Source of the DNA: Pseudomonas marginalis
Lineage (GTDB): Bacteria > Pseudomonadota > Gammaproteobacteria > Pseudomonadales > Pseudomonadaceae
Direction: 5' to 3'
Assembly (NCBI RefSeq): GCF_024169655.1
Contig: NZ_JALJWV010000001.1
Location: 1,493,001-1,557,000 of the forward strand
Length of the DNA: 64,000 nt
Positions 8,709 through 18,013 of the stretch are shown in pieces. The position numbers and the translations under genes were made by a program. Each line of letters begins with the position of its first letter. Within the stretch, counting starts at the first letter, position 1. The notes beneath the pieces are model-generated. The model saw only the letters and a program-made list of their open reading frames with translations, was not told where the DNA came from and did not search any database.

Positions 8709-11700
8709 TTATAGCGCTATAACGGACACTTTGTTACTGCCTGAATTGCAAACATAAGCGAAGGCGCCGTTCTTGCTTACACCAATGCCTTCGGGGGCGT
8801 TGAAGCCACTGATGCTGCTGATAACAGTGTCCGTGCTGGTGTCAATAATGTGCACCCTGTTACCAGTGGCTTCAGATATGTAGGCTCTCTCTGTAATCGG
8901 ATTCATTGCAACTCCATTGGGTGCGTTGAAGCCGGTCAGTATTTTGCTGATTGTATTGGTGACCATATTTAGCACTAGAACAGTGGTGCCAGCGTTGTTT
9001 AGCCCGCGGTTGGTAATATAAGCTTTTGGTGCGTGGAAGTTATGCGGGCTGGTGGCGATATCTCTTGGGTAAGAGGTGCCTGGAATGTCGCCAATGAGAC
9101 TTCCATTGCCTACCGGGTTGATCATCGTAATGACACTTTGGGAGGGAGCATACAGTCGAGTATATTCAGGGTTGAATGCTAGTCCAGTGGGGTAGATGAC
9201 TTTCAGGCTGTTCAGGCGTGCTCCTGTTTGGGCATTGTGAACATATACAAATGCATCGTAATTGCAGGAAAGGTATACTTTTGTTCCGTCTTCGTTGAAA
9301 GCTATCCCAAAAATACGGTTAAAGCCGGTTATGGTCTGGATGATGGTGTTTGTCGCGAGGTTGACGACCGAAGCGGTTTTTGTGCCCAGGTTGCCCACGA
9401 AGAGGCGTGCGCCATCAGGGTGAATGGCAAGCCTGTAGGGGTTTGAGAACCCTGAGATGGTGTCAATCACTGTGTTGGTACGAGTGTTGATAACGGATAC
9501 TGTGTGCGAGGTATAATTCGTTACATAGGCACGAGCGCCATCTGCACTCAGTGCAATGTGATGCGGGGAAGTGCCGACAGTGATCTCTTTTATTACGCCT
9601 GTTTCTCTTTTAACAATATAGCGAGGTATTTTTAGCTCAGTTGCAGTATTGAACAGGTTGGTGCCATCAAGAGAAACCCTGACTTTGACATCTAGCGTCG
9701 TCCCAGCGGACAGTGGCAGTTGATAGTCAAGTGGAATAGGCTCGTTGATCTCTTTCGCATTTGCCTCTGCTATCGTTACGCGTCTTCCATCGGCCAATTC
9801 AGTGTCGTTCTCACCGTCCAACGCGATCCATAGGCTTTGGCCCGAGCTCATGAATGGATAGCCCAGAATCCGCACAGTGTTATTCGTATGCGTATCGAAT
9901 TGATTTTCGACTGCCTCGGGTACTGATACGACGTCCACGGACGCGTCTGGAAGTGGCTGCACCTCTAGGTCCAGTATATTGGAAGGTATAGTGGAACTCG
10001 CACGTTCCACTGTGTACCCCACTTGCGCATGTTGATTGAGGGTGGCAGCAATAGCGCTGTTGGTGACCTGAAAATCGACGAATCCCGCATTGGCGTTACC
10101 GCTTTTCGGCGAAATTGATGGGGTACCCGCGCCAGACGGTCCTCTGAAGTAAGGTTTGATCAAATCGGTGTTGAGCATGTCGTACCTCACACGAAGCGTA
10201 AACACCGGCGGGTTTAGCACGTGTGTGGGGTTTATCGTAGCGCTTTGCCCGGGCACTATGACGGTCGCCTCAAGAATTTCCGGAACATCAAGATTCAGTG
10301 GTGCGCCGACCCGCATATCCACCGGGAAGGAAAGGCGATCACGCTGGCCATCTTTCTTCAGTATGTAATATATTTTCGCCGAGTAGTTGAGGTTTGCTAA
10401 GACAATAGTTCGAGGGACGTCGAAATAGAGGTCTTGGTTTAACCATAGATCTGTCATAGGGAATGGTTTGTTGTAGCTGCCGCCCGCTGCAGATCCTTCG
10501 AAGTACAGGGTGATGGTGGAGCCAGCGACGAACGCCGCATTCCGTGGGACGATAATAGTTGCTCCGAAGTGACTGACTTCCGGATTGAATACATGATCCG
10601 GTGGTGGAGCTTCTTCGATCCGTACTATCGGCATTGACTCGACAAGGTTACCGACATTGAAGTTGGCAATCTGGGAGTGACGAGTACCTTCAGAGTTTGT
10701 TACTTCATAACTGACATCCAATGTGCCGCCTTCCAGTTGAGCAATCTCTCCATTGGGGCCATTTGTAATATTGAAGGTTATATTACCGTCGCCGGCCGGC
10801 CGGGGACCGATGGGTCGGTAGTAGTTGCCGCCAGTGGGATAGGTACCAATCAGATGTACCAGTACCGCGTCAAAATAATCTTGACCGGTATAGGCGTTGA
10901 TTTTGATGGTTACGTTTAAAGACTCCGCTGGTATATTGCCGTCGGGTGCCTGAAGTATATATGCGGGAGGTAGCTCGACTGGAGTGGAGTTGCCGATCAC
11001 CTCCAGTACATTGACTCGTGAACGGCGATTGGGTGTAACGCCGGTACGCACACGTTCGAAGCGCACGCGCCAGGAGCCTCCAACCACTTCCTGCAGGTCT
11101 GCGAACGGAATGGTGATATGTAAATTTACGAAAATTGAGTTGATGGTGCCGAAGTATTCTTTAACCACAACCGAGCCTCCGGCAGTGTGTCCTTCGGCGC
11201 GAACTTTGATTTCATCGAATTTCAAGTAATCCTTACCGGGGACGTTGATGACAAGTGTCGCGGGTTCCCCCTCGAGCAAATTAATGTCTACGCGGCCATT
11301 ATCGTCAACCTCAGCAATAAAGGGCTTGTCCAGCAGTGGATGTGGGTTACCGATCAGCGATTGAATGATTGTGACGGGGGAAGCACCGTCCATTCTGTTT
11401 CCTGCCTCGTCAATCACAAAGTACTGAGAGACGATATCGCCGTAGCCGACGTTGATCCAGGTACTGTTGTAAACCATTATGACGATAGGCTCCGTGCCCG
11501 CCGCTTCACCTTCCGTTACCGAATGCTTGACGACATGACCGTTGAGAAGGAGCCATATAACGTCTCGAGCGGCCCAGTTATAGCGAGGTGAAAGACCTGT
11601 TCGATTAGGGTACCTGTTGATGCTGACGGCGACACCTGTTCCTGCATCTTCATCAGTAACGCCGTCGTCAATAATGTGCTGTTCAAATTGGGGCGCATCG

Positions 11701-12275
11701 ACATTCTGATTATACGAAAGATCCTGATCCGGGTCCGGTCCGCCAGGCTTGAAATCGTCGACAAAAAATCTGAAGTGCGCTGTCTCGTCAGTTCCGCCGC
11801 CTGCTCGGGTAACCCTAAAGAAACAAGGGGCTACCGCACCATAGTCCAGCCAGGCCTGAGATACATACAGCGGTATTGATAGTCCCCGATCCGCCTGAAT
11901 ATCGGTAACCGTCGTTGAGTCTGCCGGGATTTCACTTTTTCCAAAAAAGAGCTCAATGAAGTCAAACTCTTGCATGAGTAGGTAGGGGCGCAGAATGCAG
12001 AGCAAACCTTTTTCCGGGTTGAGGTTTTTCGCCGATTCATTGATGGCCCCGTCATAACCGATATAGGGCTGCCTGAGGCCCGGAATATCGAGGACCAGGT
12101 CGGAGAAGGGGATCGGGGTTCGAACCTCGGGGTTTTCAAGGTCGAATTCATAGATGTTCCCTGTTTCAGGCGAGGGGCGAGGTGTCGGTCCGGGCGTTGG
12201 CACAGATATAGGCACAATCTCCGGACATTGGCAGTCGTACTCACTTTGGAAGGGGGCGTTGGGTACGTTTGGCAT
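8709..12275 (-). CDS. Giant leaderless multidomain protein with C-terminal seven-bladed YVTN beta-propeller (paralogue C)
   Basis: A 1188-residue protein. The start at 12275 is preferred over the upstream start at 12416 because AAGGA lies about 10 bases before it. There is no signal peptide; a Pro-rich linker (residues 24-36) follows the N-terminus. Residues about 60-880 are Ig-like beta modules; DDGVTDED (203-210) and INRYPN (219-224) resemble elements in paralogues A and B. From about residue 890 there are seven YVTN-type repeats of 40-49 residues (for example YVTNYTSHTVSVINTRTNTV), each ending near ...ISGF or ...ITGF. The strand before blade 1 probably closes the ring. Function unknown; protein or ligand binding is the usual role of such propellers. 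Its codon use is more AT-rich than the neighbouring tct genes. Confidence 0.78.
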   Translation of the reverse strand: MPNVPNAPFQSEYDCQCPEIVPISVPTPGPTPRPSPETGNIYEFDLENPEVRTPIPFSDLVLDIPGLRQPYIGYDGAINESAKNLNPEKGLLCILRPYLLMQEFDFIELFFGKSEIPADSTTVTDIQADRGLSIPLYVSQAWLDYGAVAPCFFRVTRAGGGTDETAHFRFFVDDFKPGGPDPDQDLSYNQNVDAPQFEQHIIDDGVTDEDAGTGVAVSINRYPNRTGLSPRYNWAARDVIWLLLNGHVVKHSVTEGEAAGTEPIVIMVYNSTWINVGYGDIVSQYFVIDEAGNRMDGASPVTIIQSLIGNPHPLLDKPFIAEVDDNGRVDINLLEGEPATLVINVPGKDYLKFDEIKVRAEGHTAGGSVVVKEYFGTINSIFVNLHITIPFADLQEVVGGSWRVRFERVRTGVTPNRRSRVNVLEVIGNSTPVELPPAYILQAPDGNIPAESLNVTIKINAYTGQDYFDAVLVHLIGTYPTGGNYYRPIGPRPAGDGNITFNITNGPNGEIAQLEGGTLDVSYEVTNSEGTRHSQIANFNVGNLVESMPIVRIEEAPPPDHVFNPEVSHFGATIIVPRNAAFVAGSTITLYFEGSAAGGSYNKPFPMTDLWLNQDLYFDVPRTIVLANLNYSAKIYYILKKDGQRDRLSFPVDMRVGAPLNLDVPEILEATVIVPGQSATINPTHVLNPPVFTLRVRYDMLNTDLIKPYFRGPSGAGTPSISPKSGNANAGFVDFQVTNSAIAATLNQHAQVGYTVERASSTIPSNILDLEVQPLPDASVDVVSVPEAVENQFDTHTNNTVRILGYPFMSSGQSLWIALDGENDTELADGRRVTIAEANAKEINEPIPLDYQLPLSAGTTLDVKVRVSLDGTNLFNTATELKIPRYIVKRETGVIKEITVGTSPHHIALSADGARAYVTNYTSHTVSVINTRTNTVIDTISGFSNPYRLAIHPDGARLFVGNLGTKTASVVNLATNTIIQTITGFNRIFGIAFNEDGTKVYLSCNYDAFVYVHNAQTGARLNSLKVIYPTGLAFNPEYTRLYAPSQSVITMINPVGNGSLIGDIPGTSYPRDIATSPHNFHAPKAYITNRGLNNAGTTVLVLNMVTNTISKILTGFNAPNGVAMNPITERAYISEATGNRVHIIDTSTDTVISSISGFNAPEGIGVSKNGAFAYVCNSGSNKVSVIAL

Positions 12276-12397
12276 GGTCGTGGTCCTTGAGTGGAAGATG
12301 AAGGCCTCGCCACCATCACTAAATGAGACCTCATATCCATTCAATGCCAAAGAAAAGTACGGCGACAGCTGTGAGAATTGACAGTGCCGACTAACGG

Positions 12398-13426
12398 TCA
12401 GGGCTGGCGGTTCCAATGCCTGAACAGCGGCTCCGCCAGAAACAACACGAACAACAAGCGCATCACCTGCATCGCCGTCACCAACGGCACTGACAGTTGC
12501 AGGGTTTCAGCGGTCAAACTCATCTCGGCAATACCGCCGGGCATCATGCCCAGGGTCAATGAGCGCAGGTCCAGTTGGGTCAGCGCACTCAAGCCCACGG
12601 CGGCCAGCGTCGCCAGCACCATGGTCAAGGCTGTGCCGATCAAGGTGCGCGCCATGAACGACGGCGCACTGCGAAAGAACTGACGATTGAAGTGGCAACC
12701 CAAGCCGCTGCCGATCAGCCACTGGCCGAGCTGGCTGCCACCGTCGGGCAGGCCGATGTGCAGGTCCCACACCACACTGGCGGTGGCACTCACCAGCAGC
12801 GGCCCGAACAACCATGGGTTCGGCTGACGCAAGCGCTGCCAGCCCCAGGCCACCAGCGCGCCGGCGGGAAACAGCAGCGCCAGCCAGGCCCAGCTCACGG
12901 GTGCTGGATGAAACTGCGGCGCGCCACCGTCGAGCACATACTTGAAGATCGCCGGTACGCACAGCACCACCACCAACACTCGCAGACTCTGCCCCGCCGC
13001 GACCCGGCTGAGCACCGCGCCATTGCGCGCGCCGAGGTTGACCATCTCGCCGGAACCGCCCGGCATGCTGGAGAAAAACGCGGTGGCGCGGTCTTCACCG
13101 CTGCGGCGCATCAACCACACGCCGACCACGCTCGACAGGCTGGTAACCAGCGCGCCGAAGAAGATCAAACCGAAGTGGCTCATCACCTGTTCGATCACCA
13201 GCGGGGTGAAGTGCAGGCCGATGCCGATGCCCACCACCCATTGCCCGCATTTGCGCCCGCCGGGAATCTCCGCCAACTGCCACGGCGTGAGGCAACGCAC
13301 GAGGATGATCGCCAGCAATGAACCGACCATATACGGCAATGGCCAGCCGATCAGGCTGGCCAGGTAACCGCCGGCCAGACCGACCAGCGGTGTTCCCCAC
13401 CAATGTTTAAAGGTGACTTCAGACAT
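12398..13426 (-). CDS. AbrB family membrane protein (putative transporter/regulator, ten-TM type)
   Basis: A 342-residue polytopic inner-membrane protein made of two repeated halves, each with a GxPLPYMVGSLLA- or LGMMPGGIAEM-like segment; SMPGGSGEM near residue 120 is the first-half counterpart. This is the AbrB (DUF/Gate) family, often mis-annotated as ammonia monooxygenase. The ATG at 13426 is chosen because it overlaps the end of tctA by 8 bases (ATGTCTGA), implying translational coupling. Substrate unknown; placement at the end of the tct operon suggests an organic anion or a helper role. Confidence 0.85.
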   Translation of the reverse strand: MSEVTFKHWWGTPLVGLAGGYLASLIGWPLPYMVGSLLAIILVRCLTPWQLAEIPGGRKCGQWVVGIGIGLHFTPLVIEQVMSHFGLIFFGALVTSLSSVVGVWLMRRSGEDRATAFFSSMPGGSGEMVNLGARNGAVLSRVAAGQSLRVLVVVLCVPAIFKYVLDGGAPQFHPAPVSWAWLALLFPAGALVAWGWQRLRQPNPWLFGPLLVSATASVVWDLHIGLPDGGSQLGQWLIGSGLGCHFNRQFFRSAPSFMARTLIGTALTMVLATLAAVGLSALTQLDLRSLTLGMMPGGIAEMSLTAETLQLSVPLVTAMQVMRLLFVLFLAEPLFRHWNRQP

Positions 13427-14933
13427 CGGCCACGGCACGCCGCTGCAGCGCACGTTTGCGGTAGATGCGTACCAGCGGCAACAGCAGCATCACGGCGGTC
13501 AATACCCAGACGCCGAAGGTGATCGGGCTCGACCACAGGATCTCCAGCGCACCGTTGGAGATCGACAGCGCACGGCGCAGGTTCTGTTCCATCAGGCCGC
13601 CGAGGATAAAGCCCAGCAACACCGGCGACAGCGGGAAGTCGAGCTTGCGCAGGATGTAGCCGAAGATGCCGATCCCGATCATCAGGAACAGATCGAACGT
13701 GGTGGCGTGAACCGCGTACACCCCGATTGCGGTGATGATGGCGATCACCGGCACCAGCGCCCAGTTCGGCACGGCAAGGATGCGCGTGAAGAGGCGGATC
13801 ATCGGGATGTTGAGGATCACCAGCATGGTGTTGGCGATGAACAGCGAGGCGATCAGGCCCCAGACGATATCCGGTTGCTGTTGGAACAACAGCGGGCCGG
13901 GCGTGATGTTGTACAGCGACAGGGCGCCGATCATCACCGCCGTGGTGCCCGAACCCGGTACGCCCAGGGTCAGCATCGGCACCAGTGCGCCGCAGGCGGA
14001 GGCGCCGATGGCGGTTTCCGGTGCTGCCAGACCGCGCATGTCACCCTGTCCGAATTTACCGCTGGCCCCGGCCAGGCGTTTCTCGGTCATGTAGGCCACC
14101 GCCGACGCCAAGGTCGCACCGGCGCCCGGTAATACGCCCATGATGAAACCGAGCAGGCCGCAACGGATGTTCACCACAAACACCGACGAGGCTTCCTTCA
14201 GGTTAAACATCATCCGTCCGGTGGCTTTTACCGCTTCCTGGCCACGGTGGGTTTTTTCCAGCAGCAACAGGATCTCGCTGATGGAGAACAGGCCCAGCAC
14301 CAACACCACGAACTGGATGCCGTCGGTCAGGTGGATATTATCGCCGGTAAAACGGTACACGCCGCTGTTGGCGTCGATGCCCACCGCCGACAGGAACAGG
14401 CCGATCAGCGCCGCGACAAAGGTCTTCAGCGGTTTGTCACCGGCCATGCCGCCGAGGCAGACAATCGCGAACACCATCAGTACGAAATATTCCGCCGGGC
14501 CAAAAGCAATCGCCCATTTGGCCAGCAGCGGGGCAAACAGCACCATGCCGCAGGTGGCGATAAACGCGCCGATGAACGAACTCCACGCCGACAACGACAA
14601 GGCCACACCGGCCAGGCCTTTGCGGGCCATCGGGTAACCGTCGAGGGTGGTCATCACGGTGGAGGCTTCGCCCGGGATGTTCAGCAGGATCGAGCTGATA
14701 CGCCCGCCGTATTCGCAGCCCAGGTACACGGCCGCCAGCAGGATCAGCGCCGACTCCGGCGGCAGGCCCAGGGCGAACGCGATGGGGATCAACAGCGCCA
14801 CGCCGTTGATCGGGCCCAGGCCCGGCAGCAGGCCGACCACGGTGCCGATCAAGGTGCCGCACAACGCGGTCACCAGATTGTAGGGGGACAGTGCCACGCC
14901 GAAGCCCTGGCCCAAATAGCCGAAAGTATCCAT
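13419..14933 (-). CDS. tctA: Tripartite tricarboxylate transporter permease, large subunit TctA
   Basis: A 504-residue inner-membrane protein with about 12 TM segments. It is the large membrane subunit of the binding-protein-dependent secondary transporter for citrate and related tricarboxylates. Family signatures are visible: GLLPGLGPINGVALLIP near residue 38, EYGGRISSILLNIPGEAS near 74, and GVLPGAGATLASAVAY in the second half. The length matches the family. It starts one base after the tctB stop and overlaps abrB, so tctC-tctB-tctA-abrB form one transcript behind the porin. Confidence 0.95.
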   Translation of the reverse strand: MDTFGYLGQGFGVALSPYNLVTALCGTLIGTVVGLLPGLGPINGVALLIPIAFALGLPPESALILLAAVYLGCEYGGRISSILLNIPGEASTVMTTLDGYPMARKGLAGVALSLSAWSSFIGAFIATCGMVLFAPLLAKWAIAFGPAEYFVLMVFAIVCLGGMAGDKPLKTFVAALIGLFLSAVGIDANSGVYRFTGDNIHLTDGIQFVVLVLGLFSISEILLLLEKTHRGQEAVKATGRMMFNLKEASSVFVVNIRCGLLGFIMGVLPGAGATLASAVAYMTEKRLAGASGKFGQGDMRGLAAPETAIGASACGALVPMLTLGVPGSGTTAVMIGALSLYNITPGPLLFQQQPDIVWGLIASLFIANTMLVILNIPMIRLFTRILAVPNWALVPVIAIITAIGVYAVHATTFDLFLMIGIGIFGYILRKLDFPLSPVLLGFILGGLMEQNLRRALSISNGALEILWSSPITFGVWVLTAVMLLLPLVRIYRKRALQRRAVADV

Positions 14934-14934
14934 A

Positions 14935-15393
14935 TCAGTTCTCCAGAACGTCGAGCAGGCCGAGGGGCAGCGGAACGTCCATGGCTTTATCGAACAGCAG
15001 ATAAAGGCCGACGCTCATCAAGGTGATGATCACCGCACCGGGCAACCAGCGGCCGCCATACAGCCGTGCCATCGGAATACCGATCAACATGCTGCTGAGA
15101 ATGAAACCCAGGGATTCGAAGGTGCCGGCAAACACGATCAACAGTGCGACGCAGATGCCGATCTTGATCAGGGTGGCGCGGTCCAGCGCGGGTTCTTCTT
15201 CGGTGTGTTTGGTCGGCTGCGGGCGAAACAGCATGTAGATCAGCGCCAGGCTCATCAGCCCGAGCATCAGCAGTGGAAAGGCCCGAGGCCCCACGGGTTC
15301 GTAGGAAAACGACGCCTGGTAGGGCCAGGCCATCAATGCCAGGACCGCGCAGGCCAGCAGCAGCACGGCGGCGAATATGCGTTGTAAGAGCAT
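14935..15393 (-). CDS. tctB: Tripartite tricarboxylate transporter small membrane subunit TctB
   Basis: A 152-residue protein with four hydrophobic segments (residues about 7-25, 42-57, 76-98 and 118-140), the normal form of the poorly conserved TctB subunit. The motif PRAFPLLMLGLM near residue 37 is characteristic. It lies between tctC and tctA, 61 bases after the former, and belongs to the same operon. Confidence 0.93.
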   Translation of the reverse strand: MLLQRIFAAVLLLACAVLALMAWPYQASFSYEPVGPRAFPLLMLGLMSLALIYMLFRPQPTKHTEEEPALDRATLIKIGICVALLIVFAGTFESLGFILSSMLIGIPMARLYGGRWLPGAVIITLMSVGLYLLFDKAMDVPLPLGLLDVLEN

Positions 15394-15454
15394 CTAGAAC
15401 TCCTGGGTCACGCCCCGGGTTCAGCAGGGCGTGGCCGAACGGCAGAGGGGGCGA

Positions 15455-16438
15455 TTACTGGATCAGGCCGAACTCTTTGGCCAGCACTTTGTAGTCCGCC
15501 ACCTGTTTCTTCACGTAGGTGTCCAGCTCCGGGCCGGTCATGGCGAATGGGAACAGCTCGCGCTGGTCACGCAGCTTGGCGAAGTCTTCGGAGGCCAGCA
15601 GTTTGTCGAAGGCATCTTTCCACCAGGCGTAGTCGGCATCGCTGACTTTTGGCCCGAGGTAGAAGCCGCGTACCACCGGCCAGACGATGTCGTAGCCTTG
15701 CTCTTTGGCGGTGGGAATATTCTTCATTTCCGGCTCGTCCAGGCGCTCGTCAGAGAACACCGCGAGCAGACGCATGTCACCGCTGAGGATGTGCGGCATG
15801 GAGTCGGAGATGTCGGTACTGCCCACTTGGATATGCCCACCGAGCAGGGCGGTGGCGATTTCACCGCCGCCTTCCAGCGCCACATAACGCAGGTCGCGTG
15901 GGTTGATCCCGGCGGCTTTGGCGATCAGGGCGGTTTGCATCCAGTCCTGGCTACCCACGGTGCCGCCGGAACCGATGACCACTTTGCTCGGATCTTTCTT
16001 CAGTGCTTGCACCAGATCGTCGAGATTTTTGTAAGGCGAATCACTTTTTACCGCAATCGCGCCGTAGCTGGTGCCGACTGCCGCCAGCCACCGCACGGCG
16101 CTTTCATCGAAACGCCCGAACTTGCCCTGGGCCAGGTTCAGCAGCGAACCGCTGGACCAGGCCACCAGGGTCCCACCGTCCGCCGGGCGCTGTGCGACCA
16201 CGGCGTTGTAGGCCACCGCGCCGACGCCGCCGGGCATGTAGGTCACGCGCATCGGTTTGCTCAGCAGCTTCTCGTTGACCAGCGCGCTTTGCGCCAGTTT
16301 GCAGGTCAGGTCAAAACCGCCGCCGGGGGAGGCCGGCGCGATGCATTCCGGACGCTTGGGTTCGTCGGCGGCCAGCAGTTGGCCAGCGAACAGCATGCAG
16401 CCAGCGGCGAGGGCGAATTTACGCAATGAAAGGGTCAT
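15455..16438 (-). CDS. tctC: Tricarboxylate-binding periplasmic protein TctC
   Basis: A 327-residue secreted binding protein of the Bug/TctC family. Residues 1-23 form a Sec signal (KFALAAGCMLFAGQLLA then ADE). The mature N-terminus has the family loop APASPGGGFD that hydrogen-bonds the carboxylates, and later SGGTVGSQDW. Bug family Cys34/Cys46-type cysteines are present in the CIAPASP...LTCK segment. It captures citrate-like tricarboxylates for TctAB. It is 47 bases downstream of the porin gene, consistent with one operon. Confidence 0.94.
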   Translation of the reverse strand: MTLSLRKFALAAGCMLFAGQLLAADEPKRPECIAPASPGGGFDLTCKLAQSALVNEKLLSKPMRVTYMPGGVGAVAYNAVVAQRPADGGTLVAWSSGSLLNLAQGKFGRFDESAVRWLAAVGTSYGAIAVKSDSPYKNLDDLVQALKKDPSKVVIGSGGTVGSQDWMQTALIAKAAGINPRDLRYVALEGGGEIATALLGGHIQVGSTDISDSMPHILSGDMRLLAVFSDERLDEPEMKNIPTAKEQGYDIVWPVVRGFYLGPKVSDADYAWWKDAFDKLLASEDFAKLRDQRELFPFAMTGPELDTYVKKQVADYKVLAKEFGLIQ

Positions 16439-16485
16439 GGTGATCTCCGTCGTTGTTGTTATGAGTGGCTATTACCAGGCACTGC

Positions 16486-17778
16486 TTACCAGAGCGCGAC
16501 GCTGTAACTGACCAGCAGGCGTACTTCATCTGCATCACGGGCTGAATAGTTGGAGCGATACGTCGCATTGCGCAGGCGCACGGCCACATCCTTGAACGTG
16601 CCGCTTTGCACCACGTACTTGATCTCGCTGTTGCGCTCCCACTCCTTGCCGGTTTCGCCGTTCTTGAGCTTGATATTGTCACCCGAGAGGTAACGGCTCA
16701 TGAAACTCAGGCCGGGAATGCCCAGCTTGGCGAAGTCGAAGTCGTAGCGTGCCTGCCAGGAGCGCTCTTCGGCGCCGGCAAAGTCGTTGATCTGCACGAA
16801 GTTGACCAGGTACGGGTCGCTGCCATCCACATACGGAAACGCGCTGTCGCCGGACATGTGCTGGTAGCCGGCGCTGAGCTTATGGCCATTGAGGGCATAG
16901 CTGAACAGGCCGTTGAGGGAGGTGTTGTCGATTTTACCGCCACGGGCGGCGCCGGTGTCATCGCTGATCGCCAGGCGCAGGTCGGCGCCGAAGGTGCCGG
17001 GGCCCATCGGGCGCGCGGCCACCAGGCCGAGGAAGTGCTGACGGTACACGTCATCGAGCTGGGCGAAGTGGTAGCTGCCGGTGATCTTGTCGGCGAACTT
17101 GTAGTCGACGCCGCCGAAGTTGAAATGCTTACCGGTGGCGCCGCTGAGGAAGCGGCTGTTCTTGTTGTTGAGGGCGATGTCCTCGTAGTTGGTGTCGTCG
17201 CGGTCCTTGGCTTTATCCAGGCGGCCGCCGGTGAACACCAGGTTCTTGAATTCTTTCGAGGTGACCAGGCCGCCGTTGAAGGTTTGCGGCAGGATGCGCC
17301 CGTCGTTGGGCTTGAGGATCGGCAGCTCGGGGATCAGCGCGCCGATCTTCAGCTCGGTGGCGGAAATCTTCACTTTGCCGGTCAGGCCCAGCTTGGAATA
17401 CTCGTTGGCGGCGCGGCCATCGTCATGCGTGGGCAGCAGGCCGGTGCCGGTGCGGTCGGGGCTGGAGTCGAGCTTGACGCCGAGCATGCCCAGCGCATCC
17501 ACGCCAAAGCCGACGGTGCCGTCGGTGTAGCCCGATTGCAGGTTGAGCATGAAGCCCTGGGCCCATTCGTCACGTTTGGATTGCTGCGCGCTGGTGCCGT
17601 CGCGAAAGTCGCGGTTGAAGTACATGTTGCGGGTTTCCAGGGTCGCGCTGCTGTCTTCGAAGAAGGCGGCTTGGGCAAGCGGCGAAAAGCCGGCAAGGGC
17701 GGCGGCACTGGCAAGGGCGGTCTGGGTCAGGCGGGAAAAACGCACAGGCGGGTAAGCCTGGGGCTGTGTCGACAGCAT
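16486..17778 (-). CDS. opdH: OprD-family porin, OpdH-like (tricarboxylate uptake)
   Basis: A 430-residue outer-membrane porin with an atypically long signal peptide (about 37 residues, ending SPLAQA). FFEDSSATLETRNMYFNRDFRD at the mature N-terminus is the OprD-family signature, followed by 18 predicted beta-strands. The C-terminus ends SYSVALW. First gene of the opdH-tctC-tctB-tctA operon and divergent from tctDE, the order I recall for PA0755-PA0752. In P. aeruginosa OpdH takes up tricarboxylates such as cis-aconitate; the same substrate class is inferred here from context. Confidence 0.9.
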   Translation of the reverse strand: MLSTQPQAYPPVRFSRLTQTALASAAALAGFSPLAQAAFFEDSSATLETRNMYFNRDFRDGTSAQQSKRDEWAQGFMLNLQSGYTDGTVGFGVDALGMLGVKLDSSPDRTGTGLLPTHDDGRAANEYSKLGLTGKVKISATELKIGALIPELPILKPNDGRILPQTFNGGLVTSKEFKNLVFTGGRLDKAKDRDDTNYEDIALNNKNSRFLSGATGKHFNFGGVDYKFADKITGSYHFAQLDDVYRQHFLGLVAARPMGPGTFGADLRLAISDDTGAARGGKIDNTSLNGLFSYALNGHKLSAGYQHMSGDSAFPYVDGSDPYLVNFVQINDFAGAEERSWQARYDFDFAKLGIPGLSFMSRYLSGDNIKLKNGETGKEWERNSEIKYVVQSGTFKDVAVRLRNATYRSNYSARDADEVRLLVSYSVALW

Positions 17779-17898
17779 CGTTGAGTACTCCGTTATTGTT
17801 CTTATTTTGGCGAAAACGCTTCGAGGCGTTTTTCGGGCGCTACGGGTCAGGTAGCTCGGCGGGCATGGCCTACCGTGGCTGGATGCTAAACGGCGAAG

Positions 17899-17926
17899 CT
17901 TTCACTAACCTTTCAGTTGCCTTTCA
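17899..17926. promoter_or_regulatory. Triple CTTTCA direct repeat: candidate TctD operator
   Basis: CTTTCA occurs at 17899, 17910 and 17921, exactly 11 bp apart, in the 235-bp gap between divergent opdH and tctD. Hexamers repeated once per helical turn are the usual binding pattern of OmpR-family regulators such as TctD. A short hairpin (17811-17835) lies in the opdH leader nearby. Confidence 0.6.
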
Positions 17927-18013
17927 ATGTTTTCGGGCTTCACAGGCCAGGCCGCGCCTGTAAACTGCCTCGCAAAGCGTGGCGCCGACCACCCCCGAAT
18001 GAGGTAAAAATCC

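Noticed and set aside
12276..12416. N-terminal extension of the propeller protein
   Set aside because: ATG 12275 has a ribosome site; the extension has none and no similarity to paralogues A or B.
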